In this document: positions 7,956 through 17,106 of the stretch, one piece after another | How the letters are laid out: each line of letters opens with the position of its first letter | Numbering within the stretch: position 1 is the first letter of the stretch | Origin: Leptolinea sp964420995 | GTDB lineage: Bacteria; Chloroflexota; Anaerolineae; Anaerolineales; Anaerolineaceae | DNA: 64,000 nucleotides | Assembly (NCBI GenBank): GCA_964420995.1 | Contig: CAYQUX010000002.1 | Location: 62,001-126,000, forward strand | Direction: 5' to 3' | Program-made: the position numbers and the translations under genes | Notes under the pieces: model-generated | What the model saw: only the letters and a program-made list of their open reading frames with translations | What the model was told of the DNA's origin: nothing | Database searches by the model: none

Positions 7956-8534
7956 ATGTCAGGCTTGAGGATCATCAGCGGCAGCGCCAGGGGAATGCGT
8001 ATCCAGGCTGTGCCCGGCGACACGACCCGCCCGGTGACAGACCGGGTCAAGGAATCGCTGTTCAATATCCTTGCCAGTGATGTACGCGACTCCATCTGGC
8101 TTGACCTGTTCGCGGGAACCGGCAGCATTGGCATTGAAGCCCTCAGCCGCGGCGCCGAACACGTTCGGTTTAATGAGATGAACCGCCTGGCCATCCAGAC
8201 AATCAACACCAACCTGGAGATCACCCGGTTGAAAACCGGAGGACAGGTTACCCAGGGAGACGCGTTCAATTTACTACGGTCAGCGCCTGACAGGGCATAT
8301 GATTACATCTACATCGCTCCGCCCCAGTACAAATCCATGTGGAGCGAAGCCTTGCAAATGCTGGATAGTAATCCGGGCTGGCTGAGTGAAGACGGCTGGG
8401 TGATCGTACAGATTCACCCGGTTGAGTGGGAAGACATAGTTTTGAATAATCTCACTGAAATTGACCGTCGCAAATATGGCAGTACCCTGCTGATTTTCTA
8501 CGAACGAAAATCTGATGAATCTGTATCCAGTTGA
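7956..8534 (+). CDS. rsmD: 16S rRNA methyltransferase RsmD family, variant catalytic motif
   Basis: RsmD methylates N2 of G966 (E. coli numbering) in 16S rRNA using SAM. The 192 residues show LRIISGSARGMRI, TRPVTDRVKESLFNIL and LDLFAGTGSIGIEALSRGA, which are typical RsmD motifs. Motif IV, normally DPP(Y/F), reads APPQ (YIYIAPPQYKSMW). The first residue of that motif normally contacts the target amine, so either another residue does this or the enzyme has changed. The start is supported by AGGTGA six bases upstream. It converges with the Nudix gene 9 bases later. Confidence 0.82.
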   Translation: MSGLRIISGSARGMRIQAVPGDTTRPVTDRVKESLFNILASDVRDSIWLDLFAGTGSIGIEALSRGAEHVRFNEMNRLAIQTINTNLEITRLKTGGQVTQGDAFNLLRSAPDRAYDYIYIAPPQYKSMWSEALQMLDSNPGWLSEDGWVIVQIHPVEWEDIVLNNLTEIDRRKYGSTLLIFYERKSDESVSS

Positions 8535-8543
8535 GATATTTCC

Positions 8544-9074
8544 TCACCGCGAATTAGTCACAAAACGGATTTGCAGCTGCCCTTCAGTTGAATACGAATA
8601 TTGCCCGAACAAAGGTGGTTCGTTTTGTTTATGCGCCAGTATTCTGGGGATAAGTACTGGCAGGTCTTCGACTAGAGGTACAGAGACCATGTCAAACTGG
8701 TGAACCCATTCCAGGGTTCCTTCAGAGGAAGGTATCAATTCAACTGTACCGTTTTCGTCAATTTCACCACTGAAAACGTACATACCAATTCCTGTTCGCT
8801 CTCCAGTGTCAATGGTGATTATCGCGGTCAGGTGCAACGAAACACCGCTGATGCCCGTTTCCTCCTTCAGTTCACGATAGGCAGCCGAGAGAATATCCTC
8901 TCCCTGCTCCACATGCCCGCCAATTCCATTGTACAGGTTTGCCCATAATCGTTTTGTGGCCGCCCCCTTGATCATCAAGACTTCCCGTCCGCGGGTGATA
9001 AAGATCAGTACGCGCGGGATAAGACAATACCTGTCATGGAAAACACCCTGGTCAGCGGCTGGCATTGACGCCAT
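8544..9074 (-). CDS. Nudix hydrolase
   Basis: Nudix enzymes cleave nucleoside diphosphates linked to other groups, such as oxidised dNTPs or NDP-sugars. A complete Nudix box is present, GHVEQGEDILSAAYRELKEETGI, with the metal-binding REXXEE core (split here only by residue spacing of the family). The central fold ends with an EWVHQFDMVSVPLVEDLPVLIPRIL helix. I place the start at the ATG at 9074; the ATG at 9065 is an alternative with better Shine-Dalgarno spacing, and a TTG at 9101 is less likely. The substrate cannot be told. It lies downstream of the aldolase gene beyond a hairpin. Confidence 0.85.
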   Translation of the reverse strand: MASMPAADQGVFHDRYCLIPRVLIFITRGREVLMIKGAATKRLWANLYNGIGGHVEQGEDILSAAYRELKEETGISGVSLHLTAIITIDTGERTGIGMYVFSGEIDENGTVELIPSSEGTLEWVHQFDMVSVPLVEDLPVLIPRILAHKQNEPPLFGQYSYSTEGQLQIRFVTNSR

Positions 9075-9101
9075 CCCTTCTTTCCCTTTAGGGAAGCACA
9101 A

Positions 9102-9122
9102 GGGCAGGTCTGCGACCTGCCC
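9102..9122. terminator. Perfect 9-bp hairpin between the aldolase and Nudix genes
   Basis: GGGCAGGTC (9102-9110) pairs exactly with GACCTGCCC (9114-9122) around a TGC loop. On the plus strand it is followed by TGGTTTTA, on the minus strand by a T-poor run, so as a terminator of the minus-strand aldolase transcript it would be weak. It may instead be an attenuator or a repeat element. Confidence 0.45.
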
Positions 9123-9150
9123 CTGGTTTTAGATTTCATATACGTATGTA

Positions 9151-10572
9151 TCAATCAGCAAGGCCGGTAATATCTTCATCGATTGAAATTTCGCCGGCGA
9201 AATAGTCGTTTTCTACGGGTTCCACAACTCTGGCATGCACGGTATCAGCAACAATTTTGGCTGTACCTTTCAATCCGAGAAGAGCAAACAGTCTGGTGAA
9301 CTGCGCTTCCCATGCCTCGCCAATTTCTTTCTGGAAACTGGCCGGCAAGTTCCAGGCTTGCTGTTTGAAAACACCGATGGCGTTCCAGCGTGTCTTGTAG
9401 TAAAACTGTTCGTCGGTCATATCCGGCTTACGCTTTGAAGCCAAATTTGCATCCAACCAATGATAGATGTCCGCTTTGAGGTCTGCCGGGATATGGTCAT
9501 ACCATTTGTTCATAAAACTGGTGGCCAGGTGGATCTCAAGACCCTCGTATTGAACAAAGTGACCAAAGGCATCTTCGGGCAAAGTAGAAGCGCCATGCTG
9601 AACTACGCCGCCCAGACCATATTCGCGGGCAACTGTGCCCAGCTCTTTCAGGCAGTTGAAATCAACAGCCATTTTGGCGATGGACCCATCAGGGCGGACT
9701 ACGCCGCCATGGGTTGTACCCGTCTGAATGCTGACCTTACTCAGGCCAACGGCTTTGGGATACAGTTTGGCCAGTTCGGTTCTGAATCCTTCCAGGTAAC
9801 CACGCAGTTCAGGAACAGTCGAGTTGTGCCCGCCAACTTCGCCAATCTCTCCGCCCACCGAGATGGTCACACCATCGGGTTGTAAATCACGCAGAAATTT
9901 GGTGAACATGGAAGACAGGGCGACATTTACTGCCTGCTGCTCGGGTATGGTCTGCTTTTCCAGGTCAACCAGAGTGGAGGCATCCACATCGATGTTGAAC
10001 CAACCGGCAGCGATGGCCACCTTCATCAGGTTAGTAAGTGATTCAATTTCTCTGGCCGGATTGGTGGCATAAGCTCTGGGTATGACCTGAAAGTGGTCAC
10101 CCTGGAGAAAAACCGGTCCACGAAACTCTTCCGCGATGGCAGCCGCCAGAACGGAGGTGGTGTATTCAAATGGACGCTGTCCGCAATAGACCATCTCACT
10201 GCGCGCAAATTCGAACACAATGGCACCGGCGTCCATCTTTTTCGCGGCACGGAAAACTGCCGCGGCGCACTCAAAGGACTGTACGCGCAGGTTGATGGCT
10301 GGGACGGTAAACGTCGGCTTGACAGCACCGTTCCCGCGTGCCATGTACAACTCATGTATGGACGCGGGAACGATACCCATTTGTTGGGCAACACAACGGG
10401 TGATGTATTGCGCGGCGGCGGCGCGGGAACCTTTTTCAAGAGCGGATATTTCAGCCAGTTTGCGGGCATGCTTCTTGACAACATCCGGTTTCAGCAGCCT
10501 TACTTTATCGCCGTTGATTTCGATACTGTTTTCCAGCAGAGTGACAAATTCTTTTGCCAGTGCTTCAATCAA
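9151..10572 (-). CDS. Class II (metal-dependent) aldolase family protein, fructose-bisphosphate aldolase-like
   Basis: About 473 residues, longer than usual class II aldolases (about 350). Recognisable metal and substrate motifs in order: FLQGDHFQ (catalytic Asp and first metal His), GEIGEVGGHNS (acidic loop, GGxE-like), TGTTHGG (second metal His) and VVQHGAST (third metal His). It should split or form a ketose bisphosphate such as fructose 1,6-bisphosphate. Residues 1-90 form an extra helical domain before the barrel (KHARKLAEISALEKGSRAAAAQYI). The start is TTG at 10572, nine bases after a perfect GGAGGT (10587-10582); a TTG at 10599 lies upstream of that site. It follows the PPi-type phosphofructokinase by 38 bases, so the two glycolytic steps are one unit. 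Confidence 0.8.
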   Translation of the reverse strand: MIEALAKEFVTLLENSIEINGDKVRLLKPDVVKKHARKLAEISALEKGSRAAAAQYITRCVAQQMGIVPASIHELYMARGNGAVKPTFTVPAINLRVQSFECAAAVFRAAKKMDAGAIVFEFARSEMVYCGQRPFEYTTSVLAAAIAEEFRGPVFLQGDHFQVIPRAYATNPAREIESLTNLMKVAIAAGWFNIDVDASTLVDLEKQTIPEQQAVNVALSSMFTKFLRDLQPDGVTISVGGEIGEVGGHNSTVPELRGYLEGFRTELAKLYPKAVGLSKVSIQTGTTHGGVVRPDGSIAKMAVDFNCLKELGTVAREYGLGGVVQHGASTLPEDAFGHFVQYEGLEIHLATSFMNKWYDHIPADLKADIYHWLDANLASKRKPDMTDEQFYYKTRWNAIGVFKQQAWNLPASFQKEIGEAWEAQFTRLFALLGLKGTAKIVADTVHARVVEPVENDYFAGEISIDEDITGLAD

Positions 10573-10610
10573 TGCGTTATTACCTCCGGAACAATTCAAT
10601 ACGTCTTGAA

Positions 10611-11780
10611 TTAGCTCAGGAACATCGGTACGCCCATAAAGTCTTTTACTCTCGGGCGGTACGTCTCAATATCATAGAACGCAGGAACATCCACTGTTTT
10701 CTTTCCTGCCATGATCATGTCGATCGGCACAGTTGTGTATTTACCGCCATGCAGGGCGGTCATCTTGCCGGTTTCATTGCGTTTGATCAACTGGACAGCC
10801 AGATTACCAAAGGACATGGCCACCATGCGATCCAGTGAATCGGGAGCGCCAGAGCGCATCATGTAGGCAAGCTGTTGGTACATAATATCCTGACCGGTGC
10901 GGGCTTTGATCTCTGCGGAGACGATTTCGCCGATACCACCCAGTTTGCGGTGACCGTAGGCGTCTGCTTCACCTTTTTCAATAATATCGCCGCCTTCCAT
11001 GATGGCGCCTTCTGAAATGGTGATCATGGCATAGTTGGAAGGATTGTTGCGTTTGTCTTCAAGCAGGTAGTCGCACAGTTTTGAGATGTCAAATTTAACT
11101 TCCGGGATCAGGGCGCGGTCAACATACGCCAGGTAGGCGGCGATCAAACTGGTTTCGCCGGAATTGCGGCCAAACAGCTCGACCACACCGATGCGCTCGT
11201 GTGAACCGACCGAAGTACGCATGTTGGTGATCATATCCACACTGCGAGTCACCGCGGTAGAGAAACCGATGCAGTAATCCGTGCCGAAGACATCATTGTC
11301 CATGGTCTTTGGAATGGCCACGCAGGGGTAGCCTTCCTTGTGCAGACGGGCGGCGTAGCTGAGGGTGTCATCACCGCCAATGGTCACCAGCGTATCAATC
11401 GTCAGATGATCCAGAACCTTGATCACATGATCGGTGTAATCCATCATTCCAGAATCGTCCACTTTTTTTCCCAGTGTGGAAGTCTTTAAGAAATCAGGGA
11501 TTTTGTTGGCTGTCACTTTCTGCGGATTTGTGCGGGAGGTATGCAGGAATGTACCACCCGTGCGGTCGATCGTGCGAACGTCATCTCGATGCAATTCGCG
11601 AACATAATAATCATGGGTTGAGGGTTCATTCAGGTTGTAATTCAACAAACCGCCCCACCCGCGCCGGATACCCAGAACGCGATAACCCATTTCCAACGCG
11701 CCGATCACCACTGCCTTCATACAGGGGTTCAGGCCAGGTACATCTCCACCGCCTGTCAAAATTCCGATGGTCTTCGACAT
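10611..11780 (-). CDS. pfp: 6-phosphofructokinase, PPi-dependent type by key residues
   Basis: The family phosphorylates fructose 6-phosphate. Motifs: GGGDVPGLNP at residues 10-19, GGDDT at 135-139 and PKTMDND at 157-163, then a GRNSGE substrate loop. ATP enzymes have Gly at the fourth position of the first motif (GGDGS) and PGTIDND in the second; the Asp and Lys seen here are the established signature of pyrophosphate-using enzymes. The reaction is then reversible and serves glycolysis and gluconeogenesis. Length 389. AGGAGGT lies six bases before ATG. The DegS-like kinase gene ends 29 bases upstream and the aldolase follows. Confidence 0.9.
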   Translation of the reverse strand: MSKTIGILTGGGDVPGLNPCMKAVVIGALEMGYRVLGIRRGWGGLLNYNLNEPSTHDYYVRELHRDDVRTIDRTGGTFLHTSRTNPQKVTANKIPDFLKTSTLGKKVDDSGMMDYTDHVIKVLDHLTIDTLVTIGGDDTLSYAARLHKEGYPCVAIPKTMDNDVFGTDYCIGFSTAVTRSVDMITNMRTSVGSHERIGVVELFGRNSGETSLIAAYLAYVDRALIPEVKFDISKLCDYLLEDKRNNPSNYAMITISEGAIMEGGDIIEKGEADAYGHRKLGGIGEIVSAEIKARTGQDIMYQQLAYMMRSGAPDSLDRMVAMSFGNLAVQLIKRNETGKMTALHGGKYTTVPIDMIMAGKKTVDVPAFYDIETYRPRVKDFMGVPMFLS

Positions 11781-11809
11781 TACTACCTCCTCAAGGATGA
11801 ATTAAGAGT

Positions 11810-12907
11810 TCATTTGACCTGGGGTATTTCAGGAATGGCACCACCAGGTTCGATTGCAGGAATTTGGAATGAAACCGTACAACCCTTTCCAGGTTGTGTA
11901 TCAATTTCAATCTCGCCGCCAGCCAGTTGAATGCGTTGTTGCAATATGTGCAGCCCCCGTCCGGTAGATTGTTCAAGTTGAGACGTGTCGAAGCCTTTTC
12001 CATTGTCGCGGACGATGACTCGCACGAGGGTGTCTTCGTAGATAACCTGTACATAAATTTGCAGTTTTACCGGATAATCTTTGTTGTGTTCAACTGAATT
12101 GGCTAATAATTCCTGAACCGCCCTGAAAAGGAGTACATCCAGGTAACTTACCAGGCGGCGTTCAGCCCCTTTGTACTCAAATTTGTATTCAATACCGCTT
12201 TGCTCGGCAAATCCTTCAAAGAACCGTTTTAGTGTGGGCAGCAAACCGAGATCGTCCAGTGTCATGGGACGCAATTCATAAATATACGTGCGAATTTTTT
12301 TGAATGTCATCGCGGCCGCGGCTTTGAGGTTTTCTAGTTCTATTTTCGCCTTGGCCGGATCAACATCGATCAGATGGTTGGCAATATCTGCCTGAATGAT
12401 GAAATTGGAAAGCACCTGCGCCGGACCGTCGTGCATCTCATGGGCGATTTTTACTCGGTCATTTTCAATGGCATCCATCATCAGGGAAAGCGTTTCCGCG
12501 CCCGTTGTAGACTGTTGTTGTTTTACATCTTTTGTGATGGCTTTTTCATTGAAAACAAACAACTGGATTTTTTCCAGGTAGCTTATATAGCGCTGCAAGT
12601 GTGCCTGATCCGATTGAAGTTTATCCATCTGTCCGCGCATGACCAGCAGACGCTGCTGAGCGTCCAGCGCTTCGGTGAAGATCAGTCGTATCTCTTCGCG
12701 CGGGAGTGTTTCAATGCTGGTCTGGACCTGCTGCATTTTCCCGGTAACAGACGCGTTACGTTGCGTCAGGCGGGTCAATTCTGTCTGGCTTTGTTCCAGC
12801 ATCATACGAATCTCCGCCATTGTGCGGCGGGATTGTTCCAATTCGTTTGTGACTTCCTGTTGGAATTCAAGCCAGGGATCGACGCCCTCGGCCTTCTTAA
12901 TCGCCAT
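11810..12907 (-). CDS. Cytoplasmic sensor histidine kinase, DegS-like (HisKA_3)
   Basis: A 365-residue kinase without membrane helices. Residues 15-130 are a long coiled coil rich in Gln and Glu (sensor region, as in Bacillus DegS). The H-box EMHDGPAQ near 157-164 holds the phospho-acceptor His159. The ATP domain has ELLANSVEHN (N box), DNGKGFD (G1) and GRGLHILQQR (G2). It autophosphorylates in response to an unknown cytosolic cue. No response regulator is adjacent, so it is an orphan here. It is the first gene of the run with phosphofructokinase and aldolase. Shine-Dalgarno GGAG lies eight bases upstream. Confidence 0.9.
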   Translation of the reverse strand: MAIKKAEGVDPWLEFQQEVTNELEQSRRTMAEIRMMLEQSQTELTRLTQRNASVTGKMQQVQTSIETLPREEIRLIFTEALDAQQRLLVMRGQMDKLQSDQAHLQRYISYLEKIQLFVFNEKAITKDVKQQQSTTGAETLSLMMDAIENDRVKIAHEMHDGPAQVLSNFIIQADIANHLIDVDPAKAKIELENLKAAAAMTFKKIRTYIYELRPMTLDDLGLLPTLKRFFEGFAEQSGIEYKFEYKGAERRLVSYLDVLLFRAVQELLANSVEHNKDYPVKLQIYVQVIYEDTLVRVIVRDNGKGFDTSQLEQSTGRGLHILQQRIQLAGGEIEIDTQPGKGCTVSFQIPAIEPGGAIPEIPQVK

Positions 12908-12974
12908 CTCGAATCTCCTGCTTCATTATTGCACGTAATCAGTTTTTTTGAGGATATTCAAGGCACAGTCGGAT

Positions 12975-12983
12975 AGTATAGCA
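12975..12983 (-). promoter_or_regulatory. Extended -10 promoter for the DegS-like kinase operon
   Basis: TGCTATACT on the minus strand (12983-12975) is an extended -10 with one mismatch to TGnTATAAT. It lies 67 bases upstream of the kinase start, in the gap after the SRPBCC gene. No convincing -35 is seen, which fits the extended class. Confidence 0.55.
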
Positions 12984-13015
12984 TAACCTTTTCCGAAATT
13001 TGATTATTTTTGTTC

Positions 13016-13900
13016 TTATTTTATTGGAGAAATTTCCCTTTTCACATAAAACCACATTGCGAGCAACAACCCAAGCACCACAACTATGCGCAACCAATTA
13101 TCTGGTTGAATGAAAGTAAAGATAACCAAGACAATCACACTGGATAACCCCAGAATTAGGGGATGGATCCATTTTCTGCGGGTAATAACCAGCCAGGCGG
13201 AGGAAAATCCAATCAGCAATACGGCCACCCATAAGCCGATTTCCAGTGGTTCATTGGGTGAGAGTACCTCGCTTCCTTCGGCGCGTTCACGAATCCCGCG
13301 AATCATGCAATTTTCCATGACAAAGCCGCCGGCATTCACAAAGAATAACGCGGCTTCAGGGAGTTGTTCTTCCTCAGATCGGATTTTCATGCGCAGGATC
13401 AACCGGGTTGAGTTCTTATCGATTGGTATTAAGTACCAACCCCAGGTCCAATGTAATCCAAAGAAATCTTCGGTGGCAGCCAGAATATACTCGCCGGTCT
13501 TGATTTCTTTCCACGGAAGCATGTCAGTAATGATCTCATCGCCCGCCCTGGGATTTTGAAACTCGGGAATTATTTGGGAAGCATTCCTGTACGATCCATC
13601 TCCGGAAATGAGATTCTCGATGAATGTATATGAATAAAATCCTCCCCTGGATTGTCCTATCTGCGCGATCCAAGGCCAGACCTTTTCCGCCGGTGCCTTT
13701 ATGGTTTCCGCGTGTGTCCATTGCACGATGGGATTGGTAATCATCTCGTCCCCCGGATAGGAATCCTTTACTTCGGCGTCTGTCGCGCCGTACGTGGCTA
13801 TCCATCCCGGTAATACCGTTATCGCAGAGGCCAGAATAACAGTCGCCAGGGAGAATCCAAGCAGGAATTTGAACCATTTTCTTTCAGTGATTTTTTTCAT
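13016..13900 (-). CDS. SRPBCC (polyketide cyclase-like) membrane protein
   Basis: A 294-residue protein with one N-terminal membrane helix (about 11-32), an SRPBCC lipid-binding-fold domain (about 55-205) and two or three C-terminal helices (about 222-286). Family signatures: ATDAEVKDSYPGDEMI, then WTHAETIKAPAEKVWPWIAQ and GQSRGGFYSYTFIENL. Proteins of this group are common in Chloroflexota and Actinomycetota; their ligand is unknown. The start is supported by GGAGA nine bases upstream. It stands alone between the glycosyltransferase operon and the kinase promoter. Confidence 0.8.
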   Translation of the reverse strand: MKKITERKWFKFLLGFSLATVILASAITVLPGWIATYGATDAEVKDSYPGDEMITNPIVQWTHAETIKAPAEKVWPWIAQIGQSRGGFYSYTFIENLISGDGSYRNASQIIPEFQNPRAGDEIITDMLPWKEIKTGEYILAATEDFFGLHWTWGWYLIPIDKNSTRLILRMKIRSEEEQLPEAALFFVNAGGFVMENCMIRGIRERAEGSEVLSPNEPLEIGLWVAVLLIGFSSAWLVITRRKWIHPLILGLSSVIVLVIFTFIQPDNWLRIVVVLGLLLAMWFYVKREISPIK

Positions 13901-13947
13901 TGTGTTCTCCAGGGAAAGTCAACGCGATTCCAGCCGGAATGAATTTT

Positions 13948-13971
13948 GAAAACTCCCTGAATTCAGGGAGT
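13948..13971 (-). terminator. Perfect palindrome, likely terminator of the GT-C operon
   Basis: A 20-base perfect palindrome (13952-13971, ACTCCCTGAA mirrored) is followed on the minus strand by TTTTC. It lies about 70 bases after the last glycosyltransferase stop and 51 bases before the SRPBCC gene. Outer TTTGAAA/TTTCAAA segments extend the symmetry, so an operator function is the alternative. Confidence 0.5.
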
Positions 13972-14041
13972 CCAATTTCAAATCAAGGTGTAAAAACGGC
14001 ATGGTGGGGGAATTTCGACAATTATACAATATATGCCTCTC

Positions 14042-15514
14042 TCACCTCCACCTGTAAACCGCCATATTCTCTCCACCAGATTTTGGGGAGTAAACACCAT
14101 TGGTTATATATACCGGCTTTTGATCCGCTGTGAGAGACGGATACCAACCGGGGAATGTCACAAAATAATCGATATTGTGGTCATTCATATAGGCTGCCAG
14201 CGCTTTTTCATCACGGACAATGGGAATCACGTCCGGATTGACCAATCCGGCAAGGTCGGTGATCTCACGCTGTGAGAAATATCCCAACGCGCCAATATCA
14301 TGGGCTGCCACCCGGGTATCGGTGGGAGTGTTCTCATCTATCCAGAGGGCTGTTTGCACCATTTCTGTATGAATGATGGCCACATCCGTTTTGTAGGTCA
14401 GGCATCCCAAAAACAGGAAGACCCCGGTTACCGTGGCCAGACAGGTTTTCCAGAACAATCCGGTGAGAGTCGTGAATTTGTTCTCCGGCCAGTGATTCAC
14501 CCACGCAATCATCCCCCAAAGACCAACAAGAAAAAAAGCCGCCATGGCCGGCATCATGTACCGTCCATGTTGATAATTCACCGGCAATCGTAATGCGTAG
14601 AGGAAAAGGATTCCGGAGAACCACAGGAAAATGGCAAAGGGTTCCACCATTTTTTCGCGCCAGATTCGTGTAATGGCAGCCGCCAGGCCGGGAAGCAGGA
14701 TCACACCACCACCCGCCAGGAATGGCAGGAATAAACTCCACAGGCGTTCGATGAATGGCAGCCCGGCGCTAGCCTGATATTCCGCCTGTTTCGCTGAAAA
14801 TGTGGACGGCCATACACTGCCGGCCAGCTTAAGATTGAAAAATAGATAGGGTATGAAGAATAAAAGGACCACAATCACGACATGGATCAAATTTTTGGTT
14901 TTCTGTTTCATCGTGCCCTGCTCAAAAAGCAGTATGAAAAAAGCCGGCCCAAGAAGCGTGATCCCATCCGGGCGAACCCAGGTGCACAACCCTATCAATG
15001 CGCCAGCCCAACCGTAATGCCGATTTTGCGGCCGGAGGGTGAAAAATACCGCCATGATCAGGCAAATGTACAAAGCCGTTTCCATGCCTGATACAGCCGC
15101 CCAGACCAGATGCCACTCAAGCACAAAGAATAATCCCACCCATGGAATATTGTTTCCATAGTCGGGATACCACGCGCGAACAATTCCTTCAACCAGACAA
15201 CCTGTGATCCACAGGGCTATTCCAGCCAGGAGGCCAGACCACACCAGGGGATTCAATTGAAACAAATACCCTCCTGCCAGCAGGAACGACCACAGTGGCG
15301 ATGTCGATCCACCCGAGGGCTGACCCGGGTTAAAAGACCATTCACCTCGTTGTGCCAGATTGCGCGCGTATACCTGGTGAATCCAGGCATCATCCAGCGG
15401 AAAACCGCTGAATCCCTGAAAAACGGCAAAGGCGAGATAACCACCAACGGTGATTATTTCAGCCGCCATGAGGATCAACACCTGATTTCTTCTAAGACCA
15501 AACCACAATGTCAT
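14042..15514 (-). CDS. GT-C type membrane glycosyltransferase-like protein
   Basis: A 490-residue polytopic protein with about ten membrane helices. The first extracellular loop has an acidic pair, FPLDDAWIHQVYARNL (Asp41, Asp42), the place where GT-C enzymes bind metal and the lipid-linked sugar donor. A soluble C-terminal segment (DTRVAAHDIGALGYFSQ) follows, typical of this family in Chloroflexota. It probably moves a sugar from polyprenyl-phosphate onto an extracytoplasmic acceptor. Its ATG overlaps the stop of the upstream gene by 4 bp. Acceptor and sugar are unknown. Confidence 0.75.
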   Translation of the reverse strand: MTLWFGLRRNQVLILMAAEIITVGGYLAFAVFQGFSGFPLDDAWIHQVYARNLAQRGEWSFNPGQPSGGSTSPLWSFLLAGGYLFQLNPLVWSGLLAGIALWITGCLVEGIVRAWYPDYGNNIPWVGLFFVLEWHLVWAAVSGMETALYICLIMAVFFTLRPQNRHYGWAGALIGLCTWVRPDGITLLGPAFFILLFEQGTMKQKTKNLIHVVIVVLLFFIPYLFFNLKLAGSVWPSTFSAKQAEYQASAGLPFIERLWSLFLPFLAGGGVILLPGLAAAITRIWREKMVEPFAIFLWFSGILFLYALRLPVNYQHGRYMMPAMAAFFLVGLWGMIAWVNHWPENKFTTLTGLFWKTCLATVTGVFLFLGCLTYKTDVAIIHTEMVQTALWIDENTPTDTRVAAHDIGALGYFSQREITDLAGLVNPDVIPIVRDEKALAAYMNDHNIDYFVTFPGWYPSLTADQKPVYITNGVYSPKSGGENMAVYRWR

Positions 15515-17106
15515 TCGCCTATCTCTCCATGTATTTGAAGTTGAAAGAGACGAAGGTCCTCCACCTGTTCTACCAGTGAAAATCGCGGATCACTTGCCGG
15601 TTTATTGTGCAAATCCACCAGTCCTTTGACCAGATTCTTATCCATCAGGACATAGCGGACATCAAATTTTTCAGCAACATCCAATGTTGTCTGCGGTCCG
15701 CCATTCGGGATCACAATTGACTGGTTGCCGCTGACCAGTGTGAATCCAGCCGGATTGTTGACCATGATGACTTCTTGCGGGGATATATCATTGGCCAGCA
15801 ATAGATCTTTGGCGAGGTAAGCTCTCCGCTGACTTTCTTCCCAGGCCATGCGCGAGGGATCATTACCAACCACCACCATCTGGAATATGAATAAAGTGAT
15901 CAAACCGCAGATGAGAACAAGACCGGCGGAAAACATTCTGGCAGCCCGTTCTGGTTTCCACATGCGTTTTCGCGCAACCCATTGGACTGATTCCAGGAAA
16001 CCCGCGGCGGATAATCCCCAAAAGAAAGGCTGCAGCGCGGCAGACGAATGAAGAAAACCTCCCTGCCGGCCGGAATACGGAAAAACAAAGGACATCACAA
16101 CTAGAATGGTCAGTTCCATCGCCATTACCATCTTAACCAGATGGTCTTTGCGATGATTCCACAATGCTGTTATTAAAAGAGGGAGCAATACGATCTCCGT
16201 CTGAACAGCCGCCATCGCAGTCAGGTTGTGGGCCAGGGCGGAAAACCGATCCGCGAGGATAACTGCCAGACCAGTTGATGCCCAGCGTGAAAAAGTCAGC
16301 GTTTCAGGTGGATAGGAGAACAATTCATTGTACGTCGTCATCCATAACGACCGGGATACATTCGGCACAAAAAGACTTCCATAGATCGTGATGTTACGGA
16401 AGAACCAGAATCCGGTCAGGATGGAGAAACCAAGAAGAATAAAAACCAAAGATAACCAGTTTTTGCCAGAATTAAGTGATTTTCGGTAGTACCAGATCCA
16501 CATTGCCAGCACAAGGAAAAGCCAGAGCAATCCGTCAGCTCGATTCAGGTAGATCCACCCCGCGCCAACACCAGCCAGCAGCCAGAACGCACCCGCATGT
16601 TTCACCGCCCCCTGAATAAGCCTGTCAAGGGAATAAAGTACACCCCAGGCGCCAATCATAACCAGAAAGAAACTGTCTACCGTACCTGTATATGGCGCGT
16701 AATATCCGCTGAATACTGCAAATACAGCAGCCAGCCAGGAGATGAACCGTCGTCCACTCAGACGGAATCCCATCCAGCCGGCAATTGGCGCGGTCAGCGC
16801 GGCGAAAAAAATGAAAATCAACCGGCCGCTGAAGAAATCCTCCCTCCCTGTAATCAACATCCCGATGGATGCCACCAGCGACGGCGCGGGCATCCAGTAC
16901 GTGTGCGAAGGGTGCGGCAGGCCGGTTGGATCATCAAGGTAATTCCAGATGATGGGCTGTGTCAATCCTTTCCCGGCCGCGATCTGCCCGGCAGTCAGTG
17001 TGTAGTACTCCGCGTCCATATATCCAGGGGCTTTAATCCATATCGAAAAAATCAGGAAAGCGATCAGCGCGGCACAATACTGTAGTAAGGCGTCTTTTCG
17101 GGTCAT
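15511..17106 (-). CDS. GT-C (GT39-like) membrane glycosyltransferase
   Basis: A 531-residue polytopic protein. The first loop KAPGYMDAEYYTLTAGQ carries the acidic Asp31/Glu33 pair expected for polyprenyl-phosphate-sugar-dependent enzymes, followed by HPSHTYWMPAPS. About eleven hydrophobic segments alternate with short loops, and a hydrophilic C-terminal tail ends the protein. It overlaps both neighbours by 4 bp, so three adjacent GT-C genes are translationally coupled. The family is well supported; the donor sugar is not known. Confidence 0.75.
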   Translation of the reverse strand: MTRKDALLQYCAALIAFLIFSIWIKAPGYMDAEYYTLTAGQIAAGKGLTQPIIWNYLDDPTGLPHPSHTYWMPAPSLVASIGMLITGREDFFSGRLIFIFFAALTAPIAGWMGFRLSGRRFISWLAAVFAVFSGYYAPYTGTVDSFFLVMIGAWGVLYSLDRLIQGAVKHAGAFWLLAGVGAGWIYLNRADGLLWLFLVLAMWIWYYRKSLNSGKNWLSLVFILLGFSILTGFWFFRNITIYGSLFVPNVSRSLWMTTYNELFSYPPETLTFSRWASTGLAVILADRFSALAHNLTAMAAVQTEIVLLPLLITALWNHRKDHLVKMVMAMELTILVVMSFVFPYSGRQGGFLHSSAALQPFFWGLSAAGFLESVQWVARKRMWKPERAARMFSAGLVLICGLITLFIFQMVVVGNDPSRMAWEESQRRAYLAKDLLLANDISPQEVIMVNNPAGFTLVSGNQSIVIPNGGPQTTLDVAEKFDVRYVLMDKNLVKGLVDLHNKPASDPRFSLVEQVEDLRLFQLQIHGEIGE

